Part shown: one piece after another, positions 43,580 to 51,958 of the stretch
Position numbering within the stretch: position 1 is the first letter of the stretch
Layout of the letters: the number at the start of each line of letters is the position of its first letter
DNA from: Actinophytocola sp963840275
GTDB lineage: Bacteria > Actinomycetota > Actinomycetes > Mycobacteriales > Pseudonocardiaceae
Assembly: GCA_963840275.1 (NCBI GenBank)
Contig: CAWIYK010000001.1
Span: forward strand, 620,001 to 684,000
Direction of reading: 5' to 3'
DNA length: 64,000 nucleotides
Translations under genes and position numbers: made by a program
Notes under the pieces: model-generated
Told to the model about the DNA's origin: nothing
What the model saw: only the letters and a program-made list of their open reading frames with translations
Databases searched by the model: none

Positions 43580-43608
43580 TCTGGCCGCTACTCCGAACGG
43601 CGGCCAGA
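43580..43608. terminator. hairpin between the acyl-CoA synthetase and transporter genes
   Basis: Arms TCTGGCCGC (43580-43588) and GCGGCCAGA (43600-43608) with an 11-base loop, 14 bases after the synthetase stop. It may be a partial terminator or a processing hairpin that sets transporter expression below that of the enzymes. Confidence 0.55.
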
Positions 43609-43694
43609 GGGCCGGCCAGACTGACCGACCCTCGAAATTGGGTGATCAAGCAGGGGTCAACAGGCAGGCGGCAGTCTCAATTTCTGGAGGTCCA

Positions 43695-45195
43695 ATGGTG
43701 GATTCTCACAACCCCCCCGGTCGCGGGCAGCGACGAAGTCGCCGCAACGGGTGAGGAACGGGTATGGCGGGCCGGTGGGCTCGAACCGATGCCCATTCGC
43801 CCGCTGCCCGAGGCGCCACCGTCCATCCACCTGCTCGGGCCGACCGTCTTCCTGGTCGCGCTCGGCGTCGGCATGGGCGAGTCCTACATGTGGCCGCGAC
43901 TGGTCCTCGTCTTCGGACCCGAGATCAGATGGCTGTTCCTCATCGGTGTCACCCTGCAGGCCGTGGTGATGCTCGAGATGGCACGCTATGCGATGGCGAC
44001 CGGGGAGAGCATCTTCTCCGGTGCGGCCCGTGTGTTCAAACCGCTGATGTGGTTCTTCTTCGTGACAGCGATCCTGGTCTACATCTGGCCGGGCCACCTG
44101 TCCGCCGGCGCGTCCGCGTTCGAGGAGATAACGGGCATACCGTGGGTCGTGACCGCCTGCGTCGCCCTGATCCTGGTCGGGATCCTGTTCAGCCTGGCCA
44201 GTGTCATCTACGACCTGCTGGAGAACGTGCTCGCCATCCTCATCGGCGTGCTCGTCGTCGGCACCGCGATCATCGCGTCCATCGTCGGTAGCTGGGGCGA
44301 CCTGGCAAGCACCCTCGGTGGCATGTTCGCCTTCGGGTACATGCCGTCGGAGATGTTCAGCTCGACCTGGTTCCCGATCGTGGTCGGTTCGATCGCGTTC
44401 GCCGGACCTTCTGGCATGCAGCAGATGTGGTACACGCTGCACCTGAGGGACAGCGGCGCGGGCATGGGCGCGCACGTGCCCAAGATCCGCGGTCTGCGCA
44501 GTGCGAAGGAAGAAGAGCAGATGCCTTCGCGCGGCTTCATGTTCGACACCGACGACCCCGGTGAGATGGCGAAGTGGCGTGGCTGGCGCAAGTGGGTCAC
44601 GTTCGACGCCTTCCTGCTGTTCTGGGGCATCACGATGCTGGTGACGATCTCGTTCACCGTGCTGGCCCAGTCGGCGTCGAGGGAGAACCCGAACGTCAAG
44701 GGGCTGATCGAGGGCGGTGACCGGGACGCGGCGCTGCGGGCGATGTCCGACGCGTTCGCCTCTGCCGGTGGCCCGGTCCTCGGCGCCCTGTTCTTCGGCT
44801 TCATCGCACTGATCGGGTTGAACGCGACCCTGGGTCTGTTCGACTCGTTCTCCCGCGGTCAGGCCGACATGACCTACAACCACGTGCCCGGCGCGAAGCG
44901 GTTCCGCCTCTCGCACCTGTACGCGGGGTTCCTGTGGGGCGTCATCACCTTCGGGATCATGATCCTGTTGTTCGGACCCGCTGATGGACCCAGCGGGATC
45001 CTGGACATCCTGGCGTTCCTCTCGTCGTTCGCCATGGGTGCCTACTGTGTGACGCTGCTGTTGGTGAACAACACGATGTTGCCGAAACCCATCCGTCCGA
45101 AGTGGTGGTCGAACGCCATCATCGGCTTCGGTGCGGTGTTCTACCTGGGCATGCTGTTCTACAGCCTGTTCAGGTTCGGCGTGGTACTGGACTGA
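43695..45195 (+). CDS. Nramp-like multi-pass transporter lacking metal motifs; frame break in a C7 run near the start
   Basis: A membrane protein of about 490-500 residues with ten to twelve hydrophobic segments and the Nramp/APC-fold layout (VFLVALGVGMGESYMWPRLV in segment 1, IVVGSIAFAGPSGMQQMWYT in segment 6). Canonical Nramp metal motifs DPGN and MPH are replaced by GMGES and GPSG, so a metal substrate is unlikely. Position after oxc-frc-synthetase suggests a carboxylate such as oxalate. The start with a good GGAGG site is ATG 43695, but it enters the main frame only if one base of the seven C at 43712-43718 is skipped; otherwise translation would begin at GTG 43642 or ATG 43789. Confidence 0.75.
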
Positions 45196-45198
45196 GAG

Positions 45199-45768
45199 AT
45201 GAGTGCGATGCGCCTGTTCCGTCTTGCCCAGCTGACATTCCCCGGGCTCGTAGTTGGGTTCATCGCCGGCGTGCTCGCCGGTGGGTTGGCCGCGGTCGTC
45301 GGCCAGCCCATCGGTTGGGCGCTGGTATCCGCACTGACGCTGGGTGTGCCACTGGCACTGCTCGGCGCCGGGTACACGATGCTCATCGTCCAGGGCCGGG
45401 TGCGGCTCGGCGGCTTCGCGCCGGCCGCGCTGTACTGGCTGGCCGGGTTCCCCCTCGCCCGGCTGCTGCACGAGGTGCTCACCAGGTTCATCCTGACCGG
45501 GGACGTGACCCTCCCACCGGAGTGGCTCGGTTTCCTTGCCTACCAAGGCATCGTGAGCGCCGGCTTCGCCGTCGGCTTCCTGTGGCTGCACGAGCGGATC
45601 GCTCCGCGCTACTGGCAGCGGCTCGCCATGGACCACCCGGAGGCCCGCGAGGTGTACCTGAAGTACGCTGAGCACGCGAAGATCATGTTCGAGGCCAAGG
45701 AACGGCGTCGTGCGGCGATCGGCCGCAAGACGAAGCCGAAGCCGAAGTCGGGCTCGTCGGCCCGCTAG
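45199..45768 (+). CDS. small membrane protein, partner of the Nramp-like transporter
   Basis: A 189-residue protein with four hydrophobic segments (FPGLVVGFIAGVLAGGLAAV, then two in the middle and one before the tail) and a basic C-terminus (RRRAAIGRKTKPKPKSGSS). No family recognised. It starts three bases after the transporter stop, so the two are co-translated and may form a complex. Confidence 0.7.
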   Translation: MSAMRLFRLAQLTFPGLVVGFIAGVLAGGLAAVVGQPIGWALVSALTLGVPLALLGAGYTMLIVQGRVRLGGFAPAALYWLAGFPLARLLHEVLTRFILTGDVTLPPEWLGFLAYQGIVSAGFAVGFLWLHERIAPRYWQRLAMDHPEAREVYLKYAEHAKIMFEAKERRRAAIGRKTKPKPKSGSSAR

Positions 45769-45794
45769 GCCCTTTCGAGAAAAGTCCCGGGAGA

Positions 45795-45826
45795 ACTCAC
45801 CGATGCCTCGGGGCGCATCGGTGAGT
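45795..45826. terminator. hairpin between the membrane protein and terC
   Basis: Perfect 12-base arms ACTCACCGATGC (45795-45806) and GCATCGGTGAGT (45815-45826), loop eight bases, then CCTTCTC. Probably a terminator for the oxc-frc-transporter operon, or an attenuator for terC, whose start is 27 bases on. Confidence 0.65.
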
Positions 45827-45852
45827 CCTTCTCGTGCGGGCGGAAGGCAACG

Positions 45853-46851
45853 ATGAACGTCCCACTGTGGTTGTGGCTGGTGACCATCATCGGTCTGACC
45901 GGCATCATCTGTCTCGACTTCTACTTCATCTCGCGCAACCCGAGAGACCCGTCCCTCAAGGAGTGCACGGCCTGGATCGCCTGCTACGTCGCGCTGGCCG
46001 TCCTCTTCGGACTCGGGGTCCTCGCGTTCGCGGGCGCCGAGTACGGCGGCGAGTTCTTCGCCGGCTGGATCACCGAGTACTCGCTGTCGGTGGACAACCT
46101 CTTCGTGTTCGTGATCATCATGTCGAGCTTCGCCGTGCCGAGGGAGTACCGCCAGAAGGTGCTCTCGATCGGCATCGTCATCGCGCTGTTGATGCGCGGC
46201 GTGTTCATCCTCGTCGGCTACGAGGCCGTCACGCGGTTCGACTGGCTCTTCTACGTCTTCGGCGCCTTCCTCGTCTACACCGCGTGGAAGCTGATGGCGC
46301 ACAAGGACGAAGACGAGGAGGAGTTCAAGGAGAACGCGATGCTGCGGCTCGCGAAACGGTTCCTGCCCGCCACCGAGCAGTACCAGGGCGCGCGGATCAC
46401 GACCAGGGTCGGCGGCCGGCGCATGGTGACGCCGATGCTGATCGTCATGGTCGCGATCGGCACCACGGACCTGTTGTTCGCCCTCGACTCGATCCCCGCG
46501 ATCTTCGGGCTGACCCAGGAGCCCTACCTGGTGTTCACGGCCAACGCGTTCGCCCTGATGGGGTTGCGGCAGCTGTTCTTCCTCATCGGCGGACTGCTCG
46601 ACAAGCTCGTGTACCTGAGCGTCGGGCTCGCGGTGGTGCTGGGGTTCATCGGGCTGAAGCTCGTGATGGAGGCGCTGCACCACGACGGTGTCTCGTGGGC
46701 GCCGGAGATCCCGATCCTGGTCTCTCTCGCCATCATCGTCGGTACGCTGGCGGTGACCACGGTGGCTAGTCTGTGGAAGGTCCGTCGGGACCGGGACAAA
46801 GAGCTGGCCGAGGTCGCTGAGTCGGAAGAGACTCAGCCGGACCCGGCCTGA
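45853..46851 (+). CDS. TerC family integral membrane protein (Alx-like)
   Basis: A 332-residue TerC/Alx-type protein with about nine membrane segments, the acidic SVDNLFVF and FALDSIP motifs, and an acidic loop DEDEEEFKEN. Homologues relate to tellurite resistance or manganese efflux. There is no TerD/TerZ gene nearby, so a metal-homeostasis role is more likely. The gene is read in the same direction as the oxalate operon but behind a hairpin. Confidence 0.85.
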   Translation: MNVPLWLWLVTIIGLTGIICLDFYFISRNPRDPSLKECTAWIACYVALAVLFGLGVLAFAGAEYGGEFFAGWITEYSLSVDNLFVFVIIMSSFAVPREYRQKVLSIGIVIALLMRGVFILVGYEAVTRFDWLFYVFGAFLVYTAWKLMAHKDEDEEEFKENAMLRLAKRFLPATEQYQGARITTRVGGRRMVTPMLIVMVAIGTTDLLFALDSIPAIFGLTQEPYLVFTANAFALMGLRQLFFLIGGLLDKLVYLSVGLAVVLGFIGLKLVMEALHHDGVSWAPEIPILVSLAIIVGTLAVTTVASLWKVRRDRDKELAEVAESEETQPDPA

Positions 46852-46861
46852 GAAGGAGCTT

Positions 46862-46900
46862 CGGTGGACTGGGCCGTACGGACCACGGCCCAGTCCACCG
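46862..46900. terminator. bidirectional hairpin terminator after terC
   Basis: Perfect 16-base arms CGGTGGACTGGGCCGT (46862-46877) and ACGGCCCAGTCCACCG (46885-46900), loop seven bases. It lies between convergent terC (stop 46851) and the small gene ending at 46913 and can serve both. Confidence 0.85.
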
Positions 46901-46912
46901 GGCTTCTCGCCA

Positions 46913-47095
46913 CTACACCGTGGCGGCGGTCTTCGGCTCCTCGACGGAGCGCAGGTAGACCTCGGCCTCGTGGGCCGTCTGCTGACGCTGCTTCTCCATG
47001 GCGGTCGCCAGGCCGAGGCCCAGCGTGCGGCCGTCGGCGTTGTAGCCGCGAGGAGAGTAGGTGAGGGACTTGAAGATCTCTCGCCAGTTACGCAT
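46913..47095 (-). CDS. micro-protein A, 60 aa, paralogue of 47209-47367
   Basis: A 60-residue soluble, charged protein. ATG 47095 follows CACCTGGAGGTGAAGCAG, a clear ribosome site. It shares a core NADGRTLGLGLATAMEKQRQ, the following TA-x-x-AE and a VYLR/AFLR motif with the neighbouring gene; nearly 20 core positions match. No Cys and no membrane segment are present, so it is not an obvious RiPP precursor or lipoprotein. Family not recognised. Confidence 0.75.
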   Translation of the reverse strand: MRNWREIFKSLTYSPRGYNADGRTLGLGLATAMEKQRQQTAHEAEVYLRSVEEPKTAATV

Positions 47096-47208
47096 CTGCT
47101 TCACCTCCAGGTGGGAGACGAGGCGCACGGACCGCGTCCCGTTCTCCACTTGTCCCAACCATTGCTCACTGGGTACCCATACCGGGAACCCTTAGACAGA
47201 GTCGGTTG

Positions 47209-47367
47209 TCACACCGTCACGCGCCGGTCCTCGGTCGCGGTCTCGCGCAGGAACGCCTCGGCCTTGCGAGCCGTGTCCTGACGCTGCTTCTCCATGGCCA
47301 CGGCCAGGCCGAGGCCGAGGGTCCGGCCGTCGGCGTTGAAGCCTCGTGCGATGAGCCACTTACGCAT
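47209..47367 (-). CDS. micro-protein B, 52 aa, paralogue of 46913-47095
   Basis: A 52-residue protein (MRKWLIARGFNADGRTLGLG) preceded by GAGGAGGTGAACAAGTG. It repeats the core of micro-protein A with a shorter N-terminus and a charged tail. The two lie in tandem downstream of gntR on the same strand, with gaps of about 110 bases each. Conservation of the core despite differing ends argues for selection and thus for real genes. Confidence 0.75.
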   Translation of the reverse strand: MRKWLIARGFNADGRTLGLGLAVAMEKQRQDTARKAEAFLRETATEDRRVTV

Positions 47368-47476
47368 CACTTGTTCACCTCCTCGGTGCAGCACTCGTAA
47401 GCCCCTGGTCGCGACAGCGCGACGTGGGCAGGCGGATACAGCGGAACAGACTGGGGTTGCTGAAAAGAGGTGGAGC

Positions 47477-48226
47477 TCAGCCCTGGTTGGGGGCCCGCCG
47501 CCGCCGGCGCGTCGGCAGCTCGATCAGCTGCTGCTCCGGCTCGGCACCGGAGTCGCGCTGTTCGAGGTAGGACTTCCTTGTCCGCTCGGTGTGCTCCTGC
47601 ATGATCCGGGCGGCTACGTCGGCGTCCCTGTTCTCGATGGCGTCGATCAGCTTCGCGTGCTCCTGCCAGGACTGCTTGCCGCGCTGCCGGGCGATCGGCG
47701 TGTAGTACCAGCGGACCCGGCGGTCGACCTGGGTCGCGAAGTCGAGCAGCACCTTGTTGCCGGACAGCTCGGTGACACATCGGTGCACCGCCGCGTTGAG
47801 GGCGACCGCGGTATCGACGTCGTCCGCGGCGAGCGCCTCGAGGCCCTGCTTGTTCAGGTCCCGCAGGCGCGCGATGCCCTCGCTGTCAGCGTGTGTCGCC
47901 GCCAACCTTGCCGACTCGCTCTCGAGAAGCGATCGAACGGCGAGCAGTTGGTCGGCCTCCTCCGGAGTCGGCTGGTGTACGAACGCACCGTAACCGGGCC
48001 GGAGGTCCACCCAGCCCTCGTTGTTGAGCCACTGCAGCGCCTCGCGCACGGGCTGGCGGGACACGCCGAGCATCTGCGCGAGCTCGCTCTCCACGAGGTG
48101 CTGGCCGGGGGCCAGCCGCCGGGAGATGATCAGCTCCTGCATCGCCTGGTAAACGTGTTCACGCAGCGGCACCGGGCGATCGATCCGGCGAGCCGCCAGT
48201 TCCTTCGGCAACTCGGTCGGCTGCAT
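47477..48226 (-). CDS. GntR family regulator, FadR/FCD subfamily
   Basis: A 249-residue regulator: winged helix REHVYQAMQELIISRRLAPG to LAQMLGVSRQPVREALQWLN (residues about 18-65) and an FCD effector domain with the metal His pattern LNAAVHRCV, EHAKLIDAI and EHTERTR. FCD regulators bind carboxylic acids. ATG 48226 follows GGAG by six bases. An operator-like site lies 61 bases upstream (48287-48299), and matching sites lie at three other promoters of the island, so it is the likely pathway regulator and autoregulated. Confidence 0.88.
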   Translation of the reverse strand: MQPTELPKELAARRIDRPVPLREHVYQAMQELIISRRLAPGQHLVESELAQMLGVSRQPVREALQWLNNEGWVDLRPGYGAFVHQPTPEEADQLLAVRSLLESESARLAATHADSEGIARLRDLNKQGLEALAADDVDTAVALNAAVHRCVTELSGNKVLLDFATQVDRRVRWYYTPIARQRGKQSWQEHAKLIDAIENRDADVAARIMQEHTERTRKSYLEQRDSGAEPEQQLIELPTRRRRRAPNQG

Positions 48227-48286
48227 GGTGATCTCCAACGAGAGTGAGTATGTTCTTGCGGTGTCGCCAGATGTTTCTGGTCGACT

Positions 48287-48299
48287 GCCTACAGCATAC
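48287..48299. promoter_or_regulatory. GntR-type operator, site 4, before gntR
   Basis: On the minus strand the sequence is GTATGCTGTAGGC, matching the GTATGC half exactly and the second half partly. On the plus strand it shares CAGCATACAG with site 1. It sits 61 bases upstream of the gntR start. Confidence 0.6.
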
Positions 48300-48378
48300 A
48301 GCGGGCCCATGTCCGTTTACGGCACTCGTGAGCGCCTTCACAGTCAGTGACCAGGGCCACTGGACCCATAGATACCAC

Positions 48379-49138
48379 CTATCGCATCGCGGCGGCCATC
48401 TCCCTGGAAAGAGACAGTGCGGCGGTACGTACCGCCGGGGCGAGTCGTGCCAGGTCGAGGCGGTGCGCGGAGCCCGCGATCGACACCGCGGCGATCACCC
48501 TGCGGCGGTGGTCGTGCACCGGCGCCGCCACCGCGACCACGCCGGTCTCCGACTCCTCGCGGTTGATGCCGTAGCCGCGGTCGAGCGTGCGGGCCAGGTC
48601 CTGCCGCAGCAGGCCCGGCATGATGATCGTCTTCGCGGTGAGCCGGGCGAGGCCGTCGTCGATGACGCGGCGCAGGTAGGCGGGTGGGCCGAGCGCGAGG
48701 AACACCTTGCCGCTGGCCGTGCAGTGCGCCGGCAGCCGCCCGCCGACGCGGGACACGATCGGCATCGACCGCCGACCCGTCACCTTCTCCAGGAACAGCG
48801 TGTCGGTCGCGTCGAACACCGTGAGGTGGATGTTCTCGTGGGTGGCCTCGTACAGGTCCTCGAGGTAGGGCAGCGCCGCCTCACGCAGGCCGCGCTGCCT
48901 AGGCACCCGCTGGCCGAGCACGAACAGCGCCATGCCGAGCCGGTAACCGGTGTCCGTGCGCTCCAGCCCGCCCCAGGACACCAGCTCCGCGACGAGGCGG
49001 TGGGCCGTCGCCTTGGGCAGGCCGGTGCGGGCCGACAGCTGGGCGAGGGTGAGCTCGACGTCGGTCTGCGCCGAACGCGTCGAGCAGGAGCAGGCCGCGT
49101 GCCAGCACCGACTTCGGCGGCACCGGCACCTGACCCAT
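48379..49138 (-). pseudogene. IclR family regulator, one-base frameshift
   Basis: The effector domain (from SWGGLERTDTGYRLGMALFV on) is in one frame and the first part (MGQVPVPPKSVLARGLLLLDAF) in another. Dropping one base at about 49070-49072, in TTCGGCGC, joins them and gives the expected helix-turn-helix TDVELTLAQLSARTGLPKAT. The restored protein would be about 252 residues. It could be a sequencing error. The gene follows the benzoylformate-decarboxylase-like gene by 50 bases on the same strand, so it was probably that operon's regulator. Confidence 0.8.
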
Positions 49139-49188
49139 GGTCAGATACTGGTGCTTCCTCCGGTGCACGGCAAGGAGGCGGGTGCCCA

Positions 49189-50778
49189 TCAGCCCTCGTT
49201 CCGCGCCAGGATCGGCACGTCGACGAGCAGCGGCGCGGTCAGGTCGCCCGCGTGGGCGACCACGTCGCGCAGCTCGGCGTCGCTCGCCACCCGCCGCGCG
49301 GCGACGCCGAAGAACCGCGCGGCCGTCGCCCAGTCCATGCGCCCGAGGTCCAGCCCGGGATGCTGGCCGGTGCGGCCCGACTCGGCGAGGGTCTCCTTGA
49401 GGGTGCGGTACTCGCCGTTGTTCATCACCAGGAACAGCACCGGCACCCGGTAGCGGGCCGCGCTCCACAGGCCCTGCAGCCCGAACATCGCGCAGCCGTC
49501 GCCCAACACGGCGACGACCGGGCGGTCCGGCCGGCCCATGCGGGTGCCGACGGCCGCCCCGATGCCCCAGCCGAGCCCGCCGCCGACCGTGTGCACGAAC
49601 GAGCCCGGCTCGTCGAGGCGCAGCAGCGGGCGCAGCAGGACGCCGATCGTGATGGCCTCGTCGACGACGGTCGCGTCGGCCGGCATGGCGTCGGCGATCG
49701 TCCGCGCGGCGAGCCGAGGGGCCAGCGGCGCCTCAGCGGTAGTCGAGGCGCCGCCGTCGCTGGGGGTCGGCCTGCGCGGCACCGGGTCGGTCCGCCTGCC
49801 CACCAGCGCGCCCAGCTCGGCCAGGCTGACCCGGATGCCGCCGGCGAGCCCCAGCTCGACCGGGAAGTTGCGGCCGAGCTCCGCGGGGTCGTCGTCGAGC
49901 TGCACGACCCTGGTCCGCGGCGGGATGGCCGAGCCGGGGGTGTAATGGTGCGGCGAGAACGCGTGGCTGCCGACGACCAGCACCACGTCGTGCTTGTCGA
50001 GCGCCTCCCGGATGAGCGCGTTGCGGGGAGCCAGCATGCCGGCGTGCAGCGAATGCGTGAACGGGAAGTTCACCCGGTCGTGCATCGGCTGGTGGTAGAC
50101 GGCCGCGTTGAGCCGCTCGGCCAGTACGACGAGCTCGGCGACCGCGCCGTCCCGGCCGACGCCGTCACCGGCGACGATGCCGGGCCGGTCGGCGCCGGCC
50201 AGTACCCAGGCGGCCTGGTCGAGTCCGGTGGCGGCGCTGAGCGAGGGCCGCGGCGAGCGTGGCGGCACCGGCACGTCGACGTCCTCGGCGAGCAGGTCCA
50301 TGGGGATCGACACGAACACCGGGCCGGCCGGCGGTTGCGTGGCCAGCGCGAACGCCCTGCGCAGGACGATCGGCAGGTCGCGGGCGTGCTGCACCTCGAC
50401 GGCGTGCTTGCTCGCCGCGGCCGCCAGACCGACCAGGTCGCCGGTGAGCATCGGGTCCTCGACGAGGTGCCGGCGGTCCTGCTGCCCAGCGGTGACGACG
50501 AGGGGGACGCGGGATCGTTTGGCGTTGAGCATCCCGATGAGCCCGTTGGCGAGCCCGGCGGCGACGTGCAGGTTGACGAACGCGGTGCGGCCGGTGGCGC
50601 GCGCGTACCCGTCGGCCATCGCCACGGCGGACAGCTCCTGCACGGCGAGCACGTAGGTCAGGTCGTCGGCGGTGGCGAGCGCGTCGAGCAACGTCAGCTC
50701 GGTGGTGCCCGGGTTGCCGAAGACCCGGTCGACCCCCTCGCTGCGCAGGATCTCGAGCAACGCCTCCGACGGGTTCAT
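49189..50778 (-). CDS. ThDP-dependent benzoylformate decarboxylase-like enzyme
   Basis: A 529-residue ThDP enzyme of the benzoylformate decarboxylase (MdlC) group: VFGNPGTTELTLLDALA, catalytic Glu in VQELSAVAMADGYA, active-site His in VNLHVAAGLANG, and GDGCAMFGLQG ending in NN. In place of the Ser of benzoylformate decarboxylase (NPGS) it has Thr. It would decarboxylate a 2-oxo acid to an aldehyde. ATG 50778 follows AAGGAG by six bases. It is divergent from an orphan ABC receptor and upstream of the broken IclR gene. Confidence 0.85.
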   Translation of the reverse strand: MNPSEALLEILRSEGVDRVFGNPGTTELTLLDALATADDLTYVLAVQELSAVAMADGYARATGRTAFVNLHVAAGLANGLIGMLNAKRSRVPLVVTAGQQDRRHLVEDPMLTGDLVGLAAAASKHAVEVQHARDLPIVLRRAFALATQPPAGPVFVSIPMDLLAEDVDVPVPPRSPRPSLSAATGLDQAAWVLAGADRPGIVAGDGVGRDGAVAELVVLAERLNAAVYHQPMHDRVNFPFTHSLHAGMLAPRNALIREALDKHDVVLVVGSHAFSPHHYTPGSAIPPRTRVVQLDDDPAELGRNFPVELGLAGGIRVSLAELGALVGRRTDPVPRRPTPSDGGASTTAEAPLAPRLAARTIADAMPADATVVDEAITIGVLLRPLLRLDEPGSFVHTVGGGLGWGIGAAVGTRMGRPDRPVVAVLGDGCAMFGLQGLWSAARYRVPVLFLVMNNGEYRTLKETLAESGRTGQHPGLDLGRMDWATAARFFGVAARRVASDAELRDVVAHAGDLTAPLLVDVPILARNEG

Positions 50779-50903
50779 GCAAGCTCCTTCGCCAGTCGGT
50801 CGGTGCCCATCGACCAGCTGTGCCCACGCGGAAGGGCCGGCCGGCAACGGTGTTGCTGGCACGGGAGAATGCTGTGCGCACCGGCGATCGTGCGACAAGA
50901 CGG

Positions 50904-50924
50904 GCGTTTCGGTGAGTGAAACGC
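50904..50924. promoter_or_regulatory. inverted repeat GCGTTTC-N7-GAAACGC
   Basis: Seven-base perfect arms with a seven-base spacer in the divergent promoter between the decarboxylase (50778) and receptor (51007) genes. The spacing equals that of the GTTC-N7-GAAC elements next to it, so it may be a variant site for the same IclR regulator. Confidence 0.5.
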
Positions 50925-50958
50925 TGCCGGTTGACGGGTCGGGCGGCGGCCCAATAGC

Positions 50959-50992
50959 GTTCGTAGGCAGAACCGCTGTTCGCTCTCCGAAC
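50959..50992. promoter_or_regulatory. two GTTC-N7-GAAC elements before the orphan receptor
   Basis: GTTCGTAGGCAGAAC (50959-50973) and GTTCGCTCTCCGAAC (50978-50992). The second is extended to TGTTCG/CGAACA arms. These are the same motif as in the 15.8 kb receptor/IclR promoter. They end 14 bases before ATG 51007. Confidence 0.6.
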
Positions 50993-51006
50993 ATTTGGAG
51001 CCGGTG

Positions 51007-51954
51007 ATGCGTCGTTGCCTCGCTGTGTGTGCCGCCCTGCTGCTGGTCGTCGCCGGTTGCGGCGGACAGGAGGAGGCGGCGGCCCCCGGCCAGCCGGACG
51101 ACGTGAAGGTCGGGCTGATCTCGATTCTCGACGTGGCCCCGATCTATCTCGGGCAGGAGAAGGGCTTCTTCGAGAAGCGGAACATCAAGCTGACGCTGCA
51201 GCCCGCCGAGGGCGGCACGGAGACGGTGCCGTCGGTGATGAGCGGGAACCAGCAGTTCGGGTTCAGCAACGTCGTCACCCTGCTGCTGGCGCAGGCTCAG
51301 GGGCTGCCGGTGAAGGTCGTCAGCAACGGCACCAACTCCACCGGTGCGGACGGCAACGACTTCGGCGCGTTGATGGTGGCCGGCGACAGTCCCATCAAGT
51401 CGGTCGCCGACCTGGCGGGCAAGAAGGTCGCCGTCAACACGTTCCAGAACGTCGTCGAGCTGGCGGTGCGGGCGTCCGCGCTGAAGGCCGGCGTCGACCC
51501 GGAGTCCATCGAGTTCGTGAAGCTGGGCTTCCCGGAGATGCCCGCCGCACTGGCCGAGGGCCGGGCCGACGCGGTGTTCGTGGTGGAGCCGTTCCAGCAG
51601 GTCGTGCTGTCCCAGGGCGGCCGCGCGCTGGCGTCGAGCTACGTCGACACCGCGCCGAACCTGAGCGTGGCCATGTACTTCACGTCGAAGCAGCTGCTCG
51701 GCGAGAACCCGGACCTGGTCAAGCGCTTCACCGACGCGATGAACGAGTCACTGGCCTACGCGGACGGCCACCCGGACGAGGTGCGCCAGATCCTGCCGAC
51801 ATACACCAAGATCGGCCCGGAGCTGATCCCGAACCTGGTCCTGCCGAAGTGGCCGGCCGAGATCAACGAGGACTCGGTCGAGGCTATCGCGAAGCTGGCC
51901 GAGGAGGAGCAGGTCCTCCCGAGCAAGCCGAACATCGACGACCTCCTGCCCTGA
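51007..51954 (+). CDS. orphan ABC substrate-binding lipoprotein (NMT1/SsuA-like)
   Basis: A 315-residue receptor with a lipoprotein signal (lipobox VAGC), paralogous to the receptor at 14799-15749: shared LDVAPIYLG-EKGFFEKR, EGG, FGFSNV, KVVSNG-NSTG, DAVFVVEPFQQ, PNL-VA-YFTS, LPKWPAEIN and the DLLP/ALLP end. No permease or ATPase gene is nearby, so it may feed the transporter at 12.5-14.8 kb. GGAG lies six bases before ATG 51007. Confidence 0.9.
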   Translation: MRRCLAVCAALLLVVAGCGGQEEAAAPGQPDDVKVGLISILDVAPIYLGQEKGFFEKRNIKLTLQPAEGGTETVPSVMSGNQQFGFSNVVTLLLAQAQGLPVKVVSNGTNSTGADGNDFGALMVAGDSPIKSVADLAGKKVAVNTFQNVVELAVRASALKAGVDPESIEFVKLGFPEMPAALAEGRADAVFVVEPFQQVVLSQGGRALASSYVDTAPNLSVAMYFTSKQLLGENPDLVKRFTDAMNESLAYADGHPDEVRQILPTYTKIGPELIPNLVLPKWPAEINEDSVEAIAKLAEEEQVLPSKPNIDDLLP

Positions 51955-51958
51955 CCGG

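Noticed and set aside
45769..45852. Manganese (yybP-ykoY) riboswitch before terC
   Set aside because: The space is only 84 bases and is filled by a simple 12-bp hairpin; the conserved riboswitch internal loops are not seen.
43657..46683. A 1008-codon open frame on the minus strand opposite the transporter and terC
   Set aside because: Compositionally biased, no motifs, and it spans three good plus-strand genes and two hairpins.
45853..46851. Tellurite-resistance operon
   Set aside because: Only a TerC homologue is present; no TerA, TerB, TerD or TerZ genes are nearby.
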